Assembly (NCBI GenBank): GCA_024636955.1
Contig: JAGXGB010000051.1
Location: 1 to 32,845 of the forward strand
Direction of reading: 5' to 3'
Length of the DNA stretch: 32,845 bases
DNA from: Bacteroidales bacterium
GTDB taxonomy: Bacteria > Bacteroidota > Bacteroidia > Bacteroidales > Lentimicrobiaceae
Part shown: positions 26,616-32,845 of the stretch, one piece after another
Numbering within the stretch: the first letter of the stretch is position 1
Layout: every line of letters begins with the position of its first letter
Program-made: the position numbers and the translations under genes
Notes under the pieces: model-generated
What the model was told of the DNA's origin: nothing
Databases searched by the model: none
The model's input: only the letters and a program-made list of their open reading frames with translations

Positions 26616-26760
26616 CCCTTAAGAAGCCATGATTCTAAAGCAATGAGGCAGGTGCTGGTAAAGATTATTTTTATTTATTCTAAATAATGATTAGGATATT
26701 TTATAACTTTACACACTGAAACATAACAGGTATGCCTGTTAGATAACTCTTCAACAAATC

Positions 26761-27255
26761 ATGGGAGATAATGAACGTTTGAATTTTGAAACAGTAGTCA
26801 AAATATTCACTGATTACCTGGAAAATAACGGACATCGCAAAACGCCTGAACGATTTACTATACTGCGTGAAATTTATTCTACTAAGGGGCATTTTGATAT
26901 AGAGTCATTGTATATCAGGATGAAAAACAACCGTTACAGGGTAAGCAGGGCTACACTTTATAATACTATTGAACTTCTGCAAAGTTGCAGCCTTGTAACC
27001 AAGCACCAGTTTGGCAACAATTACTCACAGTATGAGCGATCATTTAAGTTTAAGCAACATGATCATTTTATTAACATTGAAGATGGTACTGTTCTTGAGT
27101 TTTGTGATCCAAGAATACAGGAAATCCAGGCTTCAATCGAGCGTATTTTAGGAGTAAAGGTTACAAGCCATTCACTAACCTTCTATGGGCACATGAATAA
27201 TGAGAAGCCAAAAGCAAAGAAATCAATAGAAGAGAATACTTCTGAACCAACCTAA
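26761..27255 (+). CDS. Fur-family metal-dependent transcription regulator, lacking the CxxC zinc motif
   Basis: A 164-residue DNA-binding repressor of the Fur/PerR/Zur group. The winged helix covers about 10-85 ([51 protein letters not shown]). The dimerisation/metal domain covers about 88-145, with H44, E92, H100-D101-H102, and [10 protein letters not shown]. In E. coli Fur the HDH is followed by CLDC; here the same place is NIED (105-108), and the Cys after YGH is Met, so the structural zinc site is missing. The regulatory metal (Fe, Zn, Mn) or peroxide sensing cannot be told. The basic C-terminal tail ([15 protein letters not shown]) is extra. The order relA/spoT-fur-purA is common in Bacteroidota. 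Confidence 0.9.
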   Translation: MGDNERLNFETVVKIFTDYLENNGHRKTPERFTILREIYSTKGHFDIESLYIRMKNNRYRVSRATLYNTIELLQSCSLVTKHQFGNNYSQYERSFKFKQHDHFINIEDGTVLEFCDPRIQEIQASIERILGVKVTSHSLTFYGHMNNEKPKAKKSIEENTSEPT

Positions 27256-27391
27256 GCGTAATGGCATTTTATACTCAGCATAAAAAGCCACATTTAATTA
27301 CGCACCTTATTTCCGTGATTTGATGGTGGTTCATTCCTATCTTTTTCATATTATTGCACAAGAACCGAAGTGGTTGAATTAACTTTTGGGG

Positions 27392-27407
27392 AAACACATA
27401 TGTGTTT
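27392..27407. promoter_or_regulatory. Perfect 16-bp palindrome upstream of purA (candidate operator)
   Basis: AAACACATATGTGTTT is a perfect inverted repeat with no loop, 43 nt before the purA start and 137 nt after the fur stop. It is too short and too A/T-rich with no T run to be a terminator, so a dimeric regulator site is the simplest reading. The bound protein is unknown. Confidence 0.45.
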
Positions 27408-27449
27408 GAATCCCAGAGGTTTAAAATATTTATTTTTAAATCCTGATAA

Positions 27450-28739
27450 ATGAAAGTGGATGTATTGTTAGGCCTGCAGTGGGGCGATGAAGGAAAAGGA
27501 AAGATAACTGATGTTCTTACACCCCAATATGATATAATCGCTAGATTCCAGGGAGGGCCTAATGCTGGCCATACATTGGAGTTTGATGGAGGGAAACACG
27601 TGTTGCATACTATTCCTTCAGGAATATTTCACTCTGATAAGATTAATATTATTGGTAATGGGGTTATTATTGATCCATATATCCTTGCAGCTGAGCTTAG
27701 GAAGTTACGTGACAAGAAAGTGACTCCTGAACATAACCTGCGTATATCAAAGAGGGCTCACCTGATCATACCAACCCATCGCCTACTTGATTTCGTATAT
27801 GAAACATCAAAAGGTGCTTCAAAGATAGGATCTACACTAAAAGGAATTGGACCTTCATACACTGATAAAGTTTCACGCTCAGGATTAAGGATTGGCAATA
27901 CCTTGATGGCTGATTTCAGGGAGAAATATGAAGAGCTAAAGGAAAGCCACTTTCGAATTATCCGCTCATACGGATATGTTCCTGAAGAGCTCAGCATTGA
28001 CAAAATGTTATTGTCAGAATATGAAAAGCAATGGTTTGAAGGGCTTGATTACATAAAGGATATTCCTTTAATTGACAGCGAGTTATTCATTAATGAGAGT
28101 ATTGCACAGGGTAAGCGCATACTTGCTGAGGGTGCTCAGGGTGCAATGCTTGATATTGATTTTGGCACTTATCCATACGTTACTTCATCAAACACCATTA
28201 CTGCCGGGGTATGCGCTGGACTTGGCATTTCACCGCAAAAAGTGGGAAGGGTGTTGGGCGTTTTCAAAGCATATTGCACTAGAGTAGGTAGTGGTCCGTT
28301 TCCATCAGAACTTTTTGATGAAACAGGCGACATACTCAGGGTTAAAGGAAATGAATTCGGATCTACTACTGGTAGAGCACGTAGATGTGGCTGGATTGAT
28401 CTACCTGCGCTCAAGTATTCTATTATGCTGAATGGCGTTACAGATCTTGTGATGATGAAGGCCGATGTTCTTGATGAACTCCCTTCAGTTGGAGTGGTAA
28501 CAGCATATAAGATAAAGGGTAATCGCTTTGACTTCCCGCTCTTTGAATCGATTTCTGAAGATTTGGAGCCTGAAGTAGAGATGCTCAAAGGATGGCAGGA
28601 AAATATTACCGAACTTCAAAACTGGTCTGACTTGCCTGTCGCTTTTAAGGATTATATTCATTATCTGGAAAGCAACTTTGAGCTACCCGTATCAGTAATA
28701 TCCCTTGGTCCGGGCCGTAAACAAACAATTATTCGTTAA
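27450..28739 (+). CDS. purA: Adenylosuccinate synthase
   Basis: Catalyses IMP + aspartate + GTP to adenylosuccinate, the first committed step to AMP. The 429-residue cytoplasmic enzyme shows VLLGLQWGDEGKGKITDVL (GDEGKGK phosphate loop with the catalytic Asp), GGPNAGHTL, KGIGPSYTDKVSRSGLRIG, LAEGAQGAMLDIDFGTYPYVTSSNT, GVFKAYCTRVGSGPFPSEL, the GRARRCGWIDLPALKY block and a C-terminal SLGPGRKQTI. It is followed after 11 nt by ccmB, so the cytochrome maturation genes may be read from the purA transcript. Confidence 0.97.
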   Translation: MKVDVLLGLQWGDEGKGKITDVLTPQYDIIARFQGGPNAGHTLEFDGGKHVLHTIPSGIFHSDKINIIGNGVIIDPYILAAELRKLRDKKVTPEHNLRISKRAHLIIPTHRLLDFVYETSKGASKIGSTLKGIGPSYTDKVSRSGLRIGNTLMADFREKYEELKESHFRIIRSYGYVPEELSIDKMLLSEYEKQWFEGLDYIKDIPLIDSELFINESIAQGKRILAEGAQGAMLDIDFGTYPYVTSSNTITAGVCAGLGISPQKVGRVLGVFKAYCTRVGSGPFPSELFDETGDILRVKGNEFGSTTGRARRCGWIDLPALKYSIMLNGVTDLVMMKADVLDELPSVGVVTAYKIKGNRFDFPLFESISEDLEPEVEMLKGWQENITELQNWSDLPVAFKDYIHYLESNFELPVSVISLGPGRKQTIIR

Positions 28740-28750
28740 GCCAGAAAAAT

Positions 28751-29407
28751 TTGAAAGAAGTAATCGACCTTATAAAGAAGGATTTTCTTTTAGAAATCAG
28801 ACAACGCTTTGCGTTGAACGCAATTCTATTGTATGTGGTATCAACAGTATTTGTTGTGCAGCTTTCATTTGGTCGGATTATAGATGAAACCAGTTGGATA
28901 GCATTATTCTGGATTATTCTTTTGTTTGCTGCCTTTAATGCAGTAAGTAAAAGTTTTGTGCAGGAACATTCTGCCAGAAGGTTATACTATTTTGTGTTGG
29001 CTTCACCGGTGTCTATAATTATATCAAAGATTACATACAATAGTGCACTTATGGTGTCATTGGGTTTTCTTAGTTTAGGCCTTTACGTTCTTTTTCTGGG
29101 TATGCCTGAGTTCAATCCCTGGCTTCTATATCCTTCATTTATTCTTGGTTGTATTGGTTTAGCCAGTGCCTTGACAATGGTTTCTGCTATAGCTTCAAGT
29201 GCAGGGAACAATGCAGCACTTATGGCAGTGTTGGGATTCCCTGTTGTTATACCACTTTTGCTGCTTGTAATAAACGCTTTCAAGATGGCATTAAAGGTTG
29301 AAATTGCTACAATGCAGTTAATCAAATCCTTGACTTCAATTTTTTTGATCGATGCAGTCGTAATTGTCCTGGCTGTTATACTTTTTCCGTACCTTTGGCG
29401 AAAATAA
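28751..29407 (+). CDS. ccmB: Heme exporter protein CcmB (TTG start)
   Basis: Membrane subunit of the CcmABCD complex, which frees holo-CcmE during cytochrome c maturation system I. The 218 residues form about six membrane segments, with the CcmB features IKKDFLLEIRQRFALNAILLYVVSTVFV at the N-terminus and LYYFVLASPVSIIISKITYN. The only start that keeps this conserved N-terminus is TTG at 28751; the next in-frame Met is near residue 99. It begins 11 nt after purA and is followed by ccmC after 13 nt. The ATPase CcmA is not in this window, although it often adjoins ccmB in Proteobacteria. Confidence 0.9.
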   Translation: MKEVIDLIKKDFLLEIRQRFALNAILLYVVSTVFVVQLSFGRIIDETSWIALFWIILLFAAFNAVSKSFVQEHSARRLYYFVLASPVSIIISKITYNSALMVSLGFLSLGLYVLFLGMPEFNPWLLYPSFILGCIGLASALTMVSAIASSAGNNAALMAVLGFPVVIPLLLLVINAFKMALKVEIATMQLIKSLTSIFLIDAVVIVLAVILFPYLWRK

Positions 29408-29420
29408 TAACACTGTTTTT

Positions 29421-30083
29421 ATGATCAAAGGGATGTGGTGGAAGGTTGCCGGAATTATACTGGTTATATATTCCATTATTGCCGGAATAATGGTTGAAGT
29501 GCCCGCATTACCTCTTATCCACCAAACTATCCGTAATTTGTTTTACCATGTTCCCATGTGGTTTGCCATGTTCATTATGTTTGGCACGGCCTTGGTATAT
29601 AGCATAAAGTACTTAAGCAGCCTGAAATTAAAAGATGACCTTATAGCCTCACAAGCTGTTAATACAGGCTTGTTCTTTGGTTCATTGGGATTATTAACTG
29701 GCATGGTATGGGCTAAGTTTACTTGGGGAGATTTTTGGACTAATGACCCGCAACTTAATGGAGCCGCAGTTAGCGTTATGGCTTATTTGGCTTACACAAT
29801 CTTGCGTGGGTCAATTGATGAAAGAGCATTAAGGGCGCGTGTTTCCTCAGTTTATAATATATTCGCTTTCATGCTTCTGGTTATTTTCCTGGGTATCTTA
29901 CCCCGACTTGCTGACAGTTCATTGCACCCGGGTAAAGGTGGTAATTCATCAGCAATGGGCGATCTGGACCCAACCATGCGGTTGGTTTTTTACCCTGCAA
30001 TCATAGGTTGGATCATAATAGCATTCTGGATACTTGATATCCGCAAGCGTAAAAGAATACTTGAATTACAACAACAATTCTGA
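29421..30083 (+). CDS. ccmC: Heme-handling membrane protein CcmC
   Basis: CcmC of the HemeC/HemeF (WWD) superfamily, which loads heme onto CcmE at the outer face of the membrane. 220 residues with about six membrane segments. The two heme-ligand histidines are H43 (LFYHVPMWF) and H169 (SSLHPGKGG). The tryptophan-rich motif is W102-GDFWTNDPQLNG, where the common pattern is WGxxWxWDxRL: the Trp before Asp is Asn108 here. The open frame extends 19 codons upstream into ccmB, but the ATG at 29421 gives the family N-terminus, so I use it. A ccmD-like gene follows after 40 nt. Confidence 0.92.
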   Translation: MIKGMWWKVAGIILVIYSIIAGIMVEVPALPLIHQTIRNLFYHVPMWFAMFIMFGTALVYSIKYLSSLKLKDDLIASQAVNTGLFFGSLGLLTGMVWAKFTWGDFWTNDPQLNGAAVSVMAYLAYTILRGSIDERALRARVSSVYNIFAFMLLVIFLGILPRLADSSLHPGKGGNSSAMGDLDPTMRLVFYPAIIGWIIIAFWILDIRKRKRILELQQQF

Positions 30084-30123
30084 AATATCAGGATTAAAAG
30101 AAACCACTAATAAGAGCAGTTTT

Positions 30124-30282
30124 ATGATTGGAGATGATAAATTTTTAGTAGTTGCCATAGTGATGACCATAATTTTTATGGGATTAGGTATTTACTTGTT
30201 CCTACTTGATAGGAAACTCAGTAAAATTGAGAAGAAGCAACAGGAGCTAACTTCAGCGGTTAATGATAAAAATAGAATCTAA
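30124..30282 (+). CDS. ccmD: CcmD-like small membrane protein
   Basis: A 52-residue single-pass protein: a short N-terminus (MIGDDK), one membrane segment (about 7-27, FLVVAIVMTIIFMGLGIYLFLL) and a basic cytoplasmic tail DRKLSKIEKKQQELTSAVNDK. The size, the membrane-then-DRKLxKxEK pattern and the place between ccmC and ccmE match the Bacteroidota CcmD family, which steadies CcmC-CcmE contacts. The frame stays open up to 30034, overlapping ccmC, but that part is an unconserved shadow, so I choose the internal ATG at 30124. Its conservation is too low to be sure from sequence alone. Confidence 0.75.
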   Translation: MIGDDKFLVVAIVMTIIFMGLGIYLFLLDRKLSKIEKKQQELTSAVNDKNRI

Positions 30283-30303
30283 TAGCAATTTTATTAGCAG
30301 AAT

Positions 30304-30380
30304 CTAAAGAAATAGTACCATTAAAACCAACTGAATTTAAAGAAATAGTACCATTATAACCATCTGACTTTTAAGAAATG
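30304..30380. repeat. 33-bp tandem repeat running into the ccmE start codon
   Basis: Two full copies (30304-30336 and 30337-30369) match at about 29 of 33 positions. A third, cut copy (30370-30380, TTTAAGAAATG) supplies the leader and the ATG of ccmE; the earlier copies read AAAGAAATA at that place. Confidence 0.85.
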
Positions 30381-30794
30381 AAACGTACACATATATTAAT
30401 ACTCGTGCTAATGGTAGCGGCTATTGGAGTAGTCCTCAGCCTTTCAATGAACACTTCCACATACTCAGGTTTTGCTGAAGCATCAGAGCATAAAGGTCGT
30501 GAGTTCCATATTATGGGCACATTAAGTCCAGGTAAACCAATTGTATATGATGCAACAGTAGACGCAAACAGCTTTACATTTACTATGCTTGATGATAAGG
30601 GCGATGAAATGCTTGTTAAATATAATGATAGCAAACCTCAGGACTTTGAAAAACTTGAGCAAGTTGTTGTGATAGGCAAAATGAAAGAAGGGTATTTTGA
30701 AGCCCATAAAATGAACTTAAAATGCCCTTCCAAATACAATAGTGATCAGGTACCACAGGAATTTAAGGACGTTAACTATACTGACCAGCAATAG
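30378..30794 (+). CDS. ccmE: Cytochrome c maturation protein CcmE, CxxxY variant
   Basis: Periplasmic heme chaperone of system I, anchored by one N-terminal segment (about 6-23). The 138-residue OB-fold protein has FHIMGTLSPGKPIVYDA, FTFTMLDDKGDEMLVKYNDSKPQDFEKLEQVVVIGKM and a conserved C-terminal segment YFEAHKMNLKCPSKY. In E. coli the covalent heme ligand is a His in HxxxY (LAKHDENY); here it is Cys116 with Tyr120 (CPSKY), the CxxxY form known from some sulfate reducers and archaea. It is the last visible ccm gene: ccmF and ccmH are not downstream in this window. Its leader is the 33-bp repeat. Confidence 0.93.
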   Translation: MKRTHILILVLMVAAIGVVLSLSMNTSTYSGFAEASEHKGREFHIMGTLSPGKPIVYDATVDANSFTFTMLDDKGDEMLVKYNDSKPQDFEKLEQVVVIGKMKEGYFEAHKMNLKCPSKYNSDQVPQEFKDVNYTDQQ

Positions 30795-30848
30795 TTTTTA
30801 GGGTAGGCACTATGAAGAGTGTAGAATCTTAGGATTTTGTTTTTCTTA

Positions 30849-30936
30849 TTAGTAGGTAAACTCTATATTATTATTAGGTAAACTTAATATTGTTAGCAGG
30901 TAAACTCAGTATTGTTAGTAAGTAAACTCAATATTG
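30849..30936. repeat. 22-bp tandem repeat (four copies) overlapping a gene's stop codon
   Basis: Units at 30849, 30871, 30893 and 30915 share GGTAAACT near the middle and most end in TATTG. Read on the minus strand, the unit at 30915-30936 encodes the last residues (IEFTY) and stop of the lipoprotein gene, and each further unit repeats that tail, including its TAA. Confidence 0.9.
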
Positions 30937-31448
30937 ATATCATCAACAAGTAATTCGCCTATCCCATTATTCCAAACATATGCCTTAAGCGTGTGGTCTT
31001 TCTTTAGATTTTCAGGAAGCTTAAAGTTCATCTTCATTTCTTGCCACTGATTTACAGTGGTAAACAATGTGTCAAAACTACCTGCTTTATAATATGCATT
31101 GTCACTTGCTGATAAAACAAGTACGGCTTTTGAACCCGGCATGAGTGCAAGACCATAGGCAGTGAAGTTCACTTCCTTAGGGATTTCACCTGCTATATCG
31201 CCAATTCTGGCTTCAAGCAAAACGCTAAAAGGTTTCACAGAGTCAATTTTACTGGCAAATCTACCGGAGTGGCCATCTCCTTCAACAATAGTTGAAAGAT
31301 TTTTCCACATAACAGGGTATGCAGCACGCAATGTATCAATATTTTCAATATTGGTATTAAAAACAACTGAGCCTGACTTTGAATCGTCAATTGAATTACA
31401 GGAAATCAGCAGCAGTGCAGCAAATGAACAAAGAAGTAGTTTTTTCAT
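30915..31448 (-). CDS. Small lipoprotein with possible carbohydrate-binding-like beta-sandwich
   Basis: I do not recognise a named family. Residues 1-16 are a lipoprotein signal with lipobox LLISC (Cys17), followed by NSIDDSKSG with no clear retention signal, so an outer-membrane location is plausible. The mature 160 residues are beta-rich (SVVFNTNIENIDTL, SKIDSVKPFSVLLEARIGDI, VNFTAYGLALMPGSKAVLVLSASDNAYYKAG, QWQEMKMNFKLP, LKAYVWNNGIGELLVDDINIEFTY), a pattern like CBM4/9-type or galactose-binding jellyrolls found in Bacteroidota lipoproteins. The gene is convergent with ccmE and its last codons lie in a four-copy 22-bp repeat. Two -7-like elements occur on the minus strand upstream. Confidence 0.8.
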   Translation of the reverse strand: MKKLLLCSFAALLLISCNSIDDSKSGSVVFNTNIENIDTLRAAYPVMWKNLSTIVEGDGHSGRFASKIDSVKPFSVLLEARIGDIAGEIPKEVNFTAYGLALMPGSKAVLVLSASDNAYYKAGSFDTLFTTVNQWQEMKMNFKLPENLKKDHTLKAYVWNNGIGELLVDDINIEFTY

Positions 31449-31486
31449 GACTATTGGTTATGAGAATTAGGTTCAAATCTATAACA

Positions 31487-31494
31487 CAAAGGTA
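31487..31494 (-). promoter_or_regulatory. Candidate -7 element for the lipoprotein gene
   Basis: Minus strand reads TACCTTTG, with a second match TAGATTTG at 31474-31481; neither has a clear TTG -33 partner. Leaders would be about 32 or 20 nt. Confidence 0.35.
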
Positions 31495-31580
31495 AATAAA
31501 GCATTTAAATTGTTAAACAGTAAAATGATATCAATATTGTGGTATTCTTTGCATATTACTACCTGGAATCAAAACCATAG

Positions 31581-31611
31581 TTGGGGCATTGGTATATATA
31601 TTATATCTTTG
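31581..31611 (+). promoter_or_regulatory. Promoter of the ornithine aminotransferase gene
   Basis: TTG at 31581-31583 and TATCTTTG at 31604-31611, 20 bp apart, are a good match to the Bacteroidota sigma-A consensus. The predicted leader is about 38 nt. Confidence 0.65.
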
Positions 31612-31656
31612 CTGACTATAGTGAGCTATTTTACAATTCATTAACACATAAGTAAC

Positions 31657-32845
31657 ATGATCGATTTAATGACATCGGAACAACTGATGCAACTGGAAGA
31701 CAAGTACGGTGCGCATAATTATCACCCATTGCCTGTAGTATTGGCTAAGGGAGAAGGAGCTTTAGTATGGGATGTTGATGGAAAGGAATATTTTGACTTT
31801 CTTTCAGCATATTCTGCCGTTAATCAAGGACATTGCCATCCAAAGATCGTCAATGCACTCATTGACCAGGCTCAAATAATGACACTCACATCAAGAGCAT
31901 TCTTCAATGATTCTCTTGGATCGTATGAGAAGTACATTACTGAATACTTCGGTTACGATAAAGTATTGCCAATGAACACTGGCGCAGAGGCTGATGAAAC
32001 AGCTCTTAAGCTTTGCCGTAAGTGGGCTTATAAAGTAAAAGGTATTGAAGAAAACCAAGCTAAAATCGTTGTTTGTGAAGGAAACTTTCATGGCAGGACA
32101 ATAACTATTGTTTCCATGTCAAATGATCCTGAGTCATATGGCGGTTATGGACCATTCACCCCGGGCTTTATAAAAATCCCTTATAATGACCTCAATGCAT
32201 TGGCAGAAGCACTTCAAGACCCTAATGTTGCAGGATTCCTTGTTGAACCTATACAGGGTGAAGCTGGTGTTTTTGTTCCTGATGAAGGATATTTGAGTAA
32301 AGCTTCACAAATGTGCCGTGAGAAAAATGTATTGTTCATTGCTGATGAGGTGCAAACCGGAATTGCCCGTACAGGTAAATTGCTGGCTTGTGACCATGAG
32401 AATGTTCGTCCTGATATACTAATCCTTGGTAAGGCTTTATCGGGAGGTGTATATCCTGTTTCTGCAGTTTTAGCAGATGACTCTATTATGTTAACCATTA
32501 AACCAGGAGAACATGGTTCAACCTTTGGCGGAAACCCCGTAGCTGCAAAAGTAGCAATGGCGGCTCTTCAGGTAGTTAAAGATGAGAAATTGGCTGAAAG
32601 AGCTGAATATCTCGGCAACATCTTCCGTGAGGAAATGAGAAAAGTTAAATCAGATATGATTGCATTGGTGCGTGGTAAAGGGCTATTGAATGCAGTAGTT
32701 ATCAGACCTAAAAATGGAAAGGAAGCATGGGATGTATGCCTGAAAATGCGTGATAATGGTGTTTTAGCTAAACCAACCCACGGAGATATTATCCGCTTTG
32801 CTCCTCCATTAGTAATAACAGAAGAACAGCTTCGCGAAGCAATTA
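31657..32845 (+). CDS. rocD: Ornithine-oxo-acid aminotransferase (partial, 3' end outside window)
   Basis: PLP enzyme that converts ornithine and 2-oxoglutarate to glutamate 5-semialdehyde and glutamate, linking arginine/ornithine to proline. The open frame of 396 codons lacks only the C-terminal few residues. Class III aminotransferase features: [60 protein letters not shown] (the ornithine aminotransferase pattern), [57 protein letters not shown] with the PLP-binding Asp, [17 protein letters not shown] with the Schiff-base Lys, and [15 protein letters not shown]. The ATG at 31657 follows a good promoter; an ATG at 31669 is the alternative. It stands apart from the lipoprotein gene, divergent with 208 nt between. 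Confidence 0.94.
   Translation, partial: MIDLMTSEQLMQLEDKYGAHNYHPLPVVLAKGEGALVWDVDGKEYFDFLSAYSAVNQGHCHPKIVNALIDQAQIMTLTSRAFFNDSLGSYEKYITEYFGYDKVLPMNTGAEADETALKLCRKWAYKVKGIEENQAKIVVCEGNFHGRTITIVSMSNDPESYGGYGPFTPGFIKIPYNDLNALAEALQDPNVAGFLVEPIQGEAGVFVPDEGYLSKASQMCREKNVLFIADEVQTGIARTGKLLACDHENVRPDILILGKALSGGVYPVSAVLADDSIMLTIKPGEHGSTFGGNPVAAKVAMAALQVVKDEKLAERAEYLGNIFREEMRKVKSDMIALVRGKGLLNAVVIRPKNGKEAWDVCLKMRDNGVLAKPTHGDIIRFAPPLVITEEQLREAI

Noticed and set aside
27256-27449. A tRNA or riboswitch between fur and purA
   Set aside because: No cloverleaf or known aptamer core could be traced; only the 16-bp palindrome stands out.
29364-29420. Upstream start of ccmC within ccmB
   Set aside because: It adds residues unlike CcmC and overlaps ccmB by 44 nt; the ATG at 29421 gives the usual N-terminus.
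30034-30123. N-terminal extension of the ccmD-like gene overlapping ccmC
   Set aside because: The overlapping 30 residues are a shadow of ccmC in another frame; the small protein is complete from the ATG at 30124.

Overview
The window is ordinary chromosome from a Bacteroidota bacterium, probably a free-living lineage with a type IX secretion system; I cannot name the genus. The evidence is: a secreted protein with the gliding-motility/T9SS C-terminal domain, a GIN-head surface protein, the Bacteroidota-type LptD and OstA-like proteins, the relA/spoT-fur-purA gene order, promoters of the TTG...TAnnTTTG type, A+T-rich sequence, and mostly weak Shine-Dalgarno sites. No transposase, integrase, CRISPR array, rRNA or tRNA is visible.

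Layout. 1-7819 is an envelope block: a partial lptD (minus), then an N-acetylmuramoyl-L-alanine amidase, an MCE/MlaD-like protein and a DUF389 membrane protein (plus), converging on an OstA-like protein (minus). 7985-11228 is a three-gene operon, phosphate acetyltransferase / 3-hydroxyacyl-CoA dehydrogenase / acetate kinase, ending in a strong bidirectional terminator shared with the convergent yebC gene. 12343-15598 (minus) holds an ECF sigma factor, a membrane anti-sigma-like protein with a duplicated N-terminal module, and a GIN-head/outer-membrane-barrel protein. Divergent from it, 15766-18010 encodes a soluble histidine kinase and a REC-PAS-LuxR response regulator, facing lepA.

19826-24119 contains gapA, its terminator, a 0.4 kb non-coding stretch with an 11-bp-phased repeat, and an 897-residue T9SS cargo protein. 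24378-28739 is relA/spoT, a Fur-family regulator and purA. 28751-30794 is a compact cytochrome c maturation cluster (ccmB, ccmC, ccmD-like, ccmE), in which ccmE is the CxxxY variant and ccmB starts with TTG. The window ends with a small lipoprotein (minus) and a partial ornithine aminotransferase gene.

The best candidates for new biology are the sigma / duplicated-module anti-sigma / GIN-barrel operon, three tandem-repeat arrays with periods of 11, 33 and 22 bp (the last two abutting the start or stop codon of a gene), and a perfect 16-bp palindrome between fur and purA. I saw no clear defence system or unprecedented machine; most of the window is core genome.
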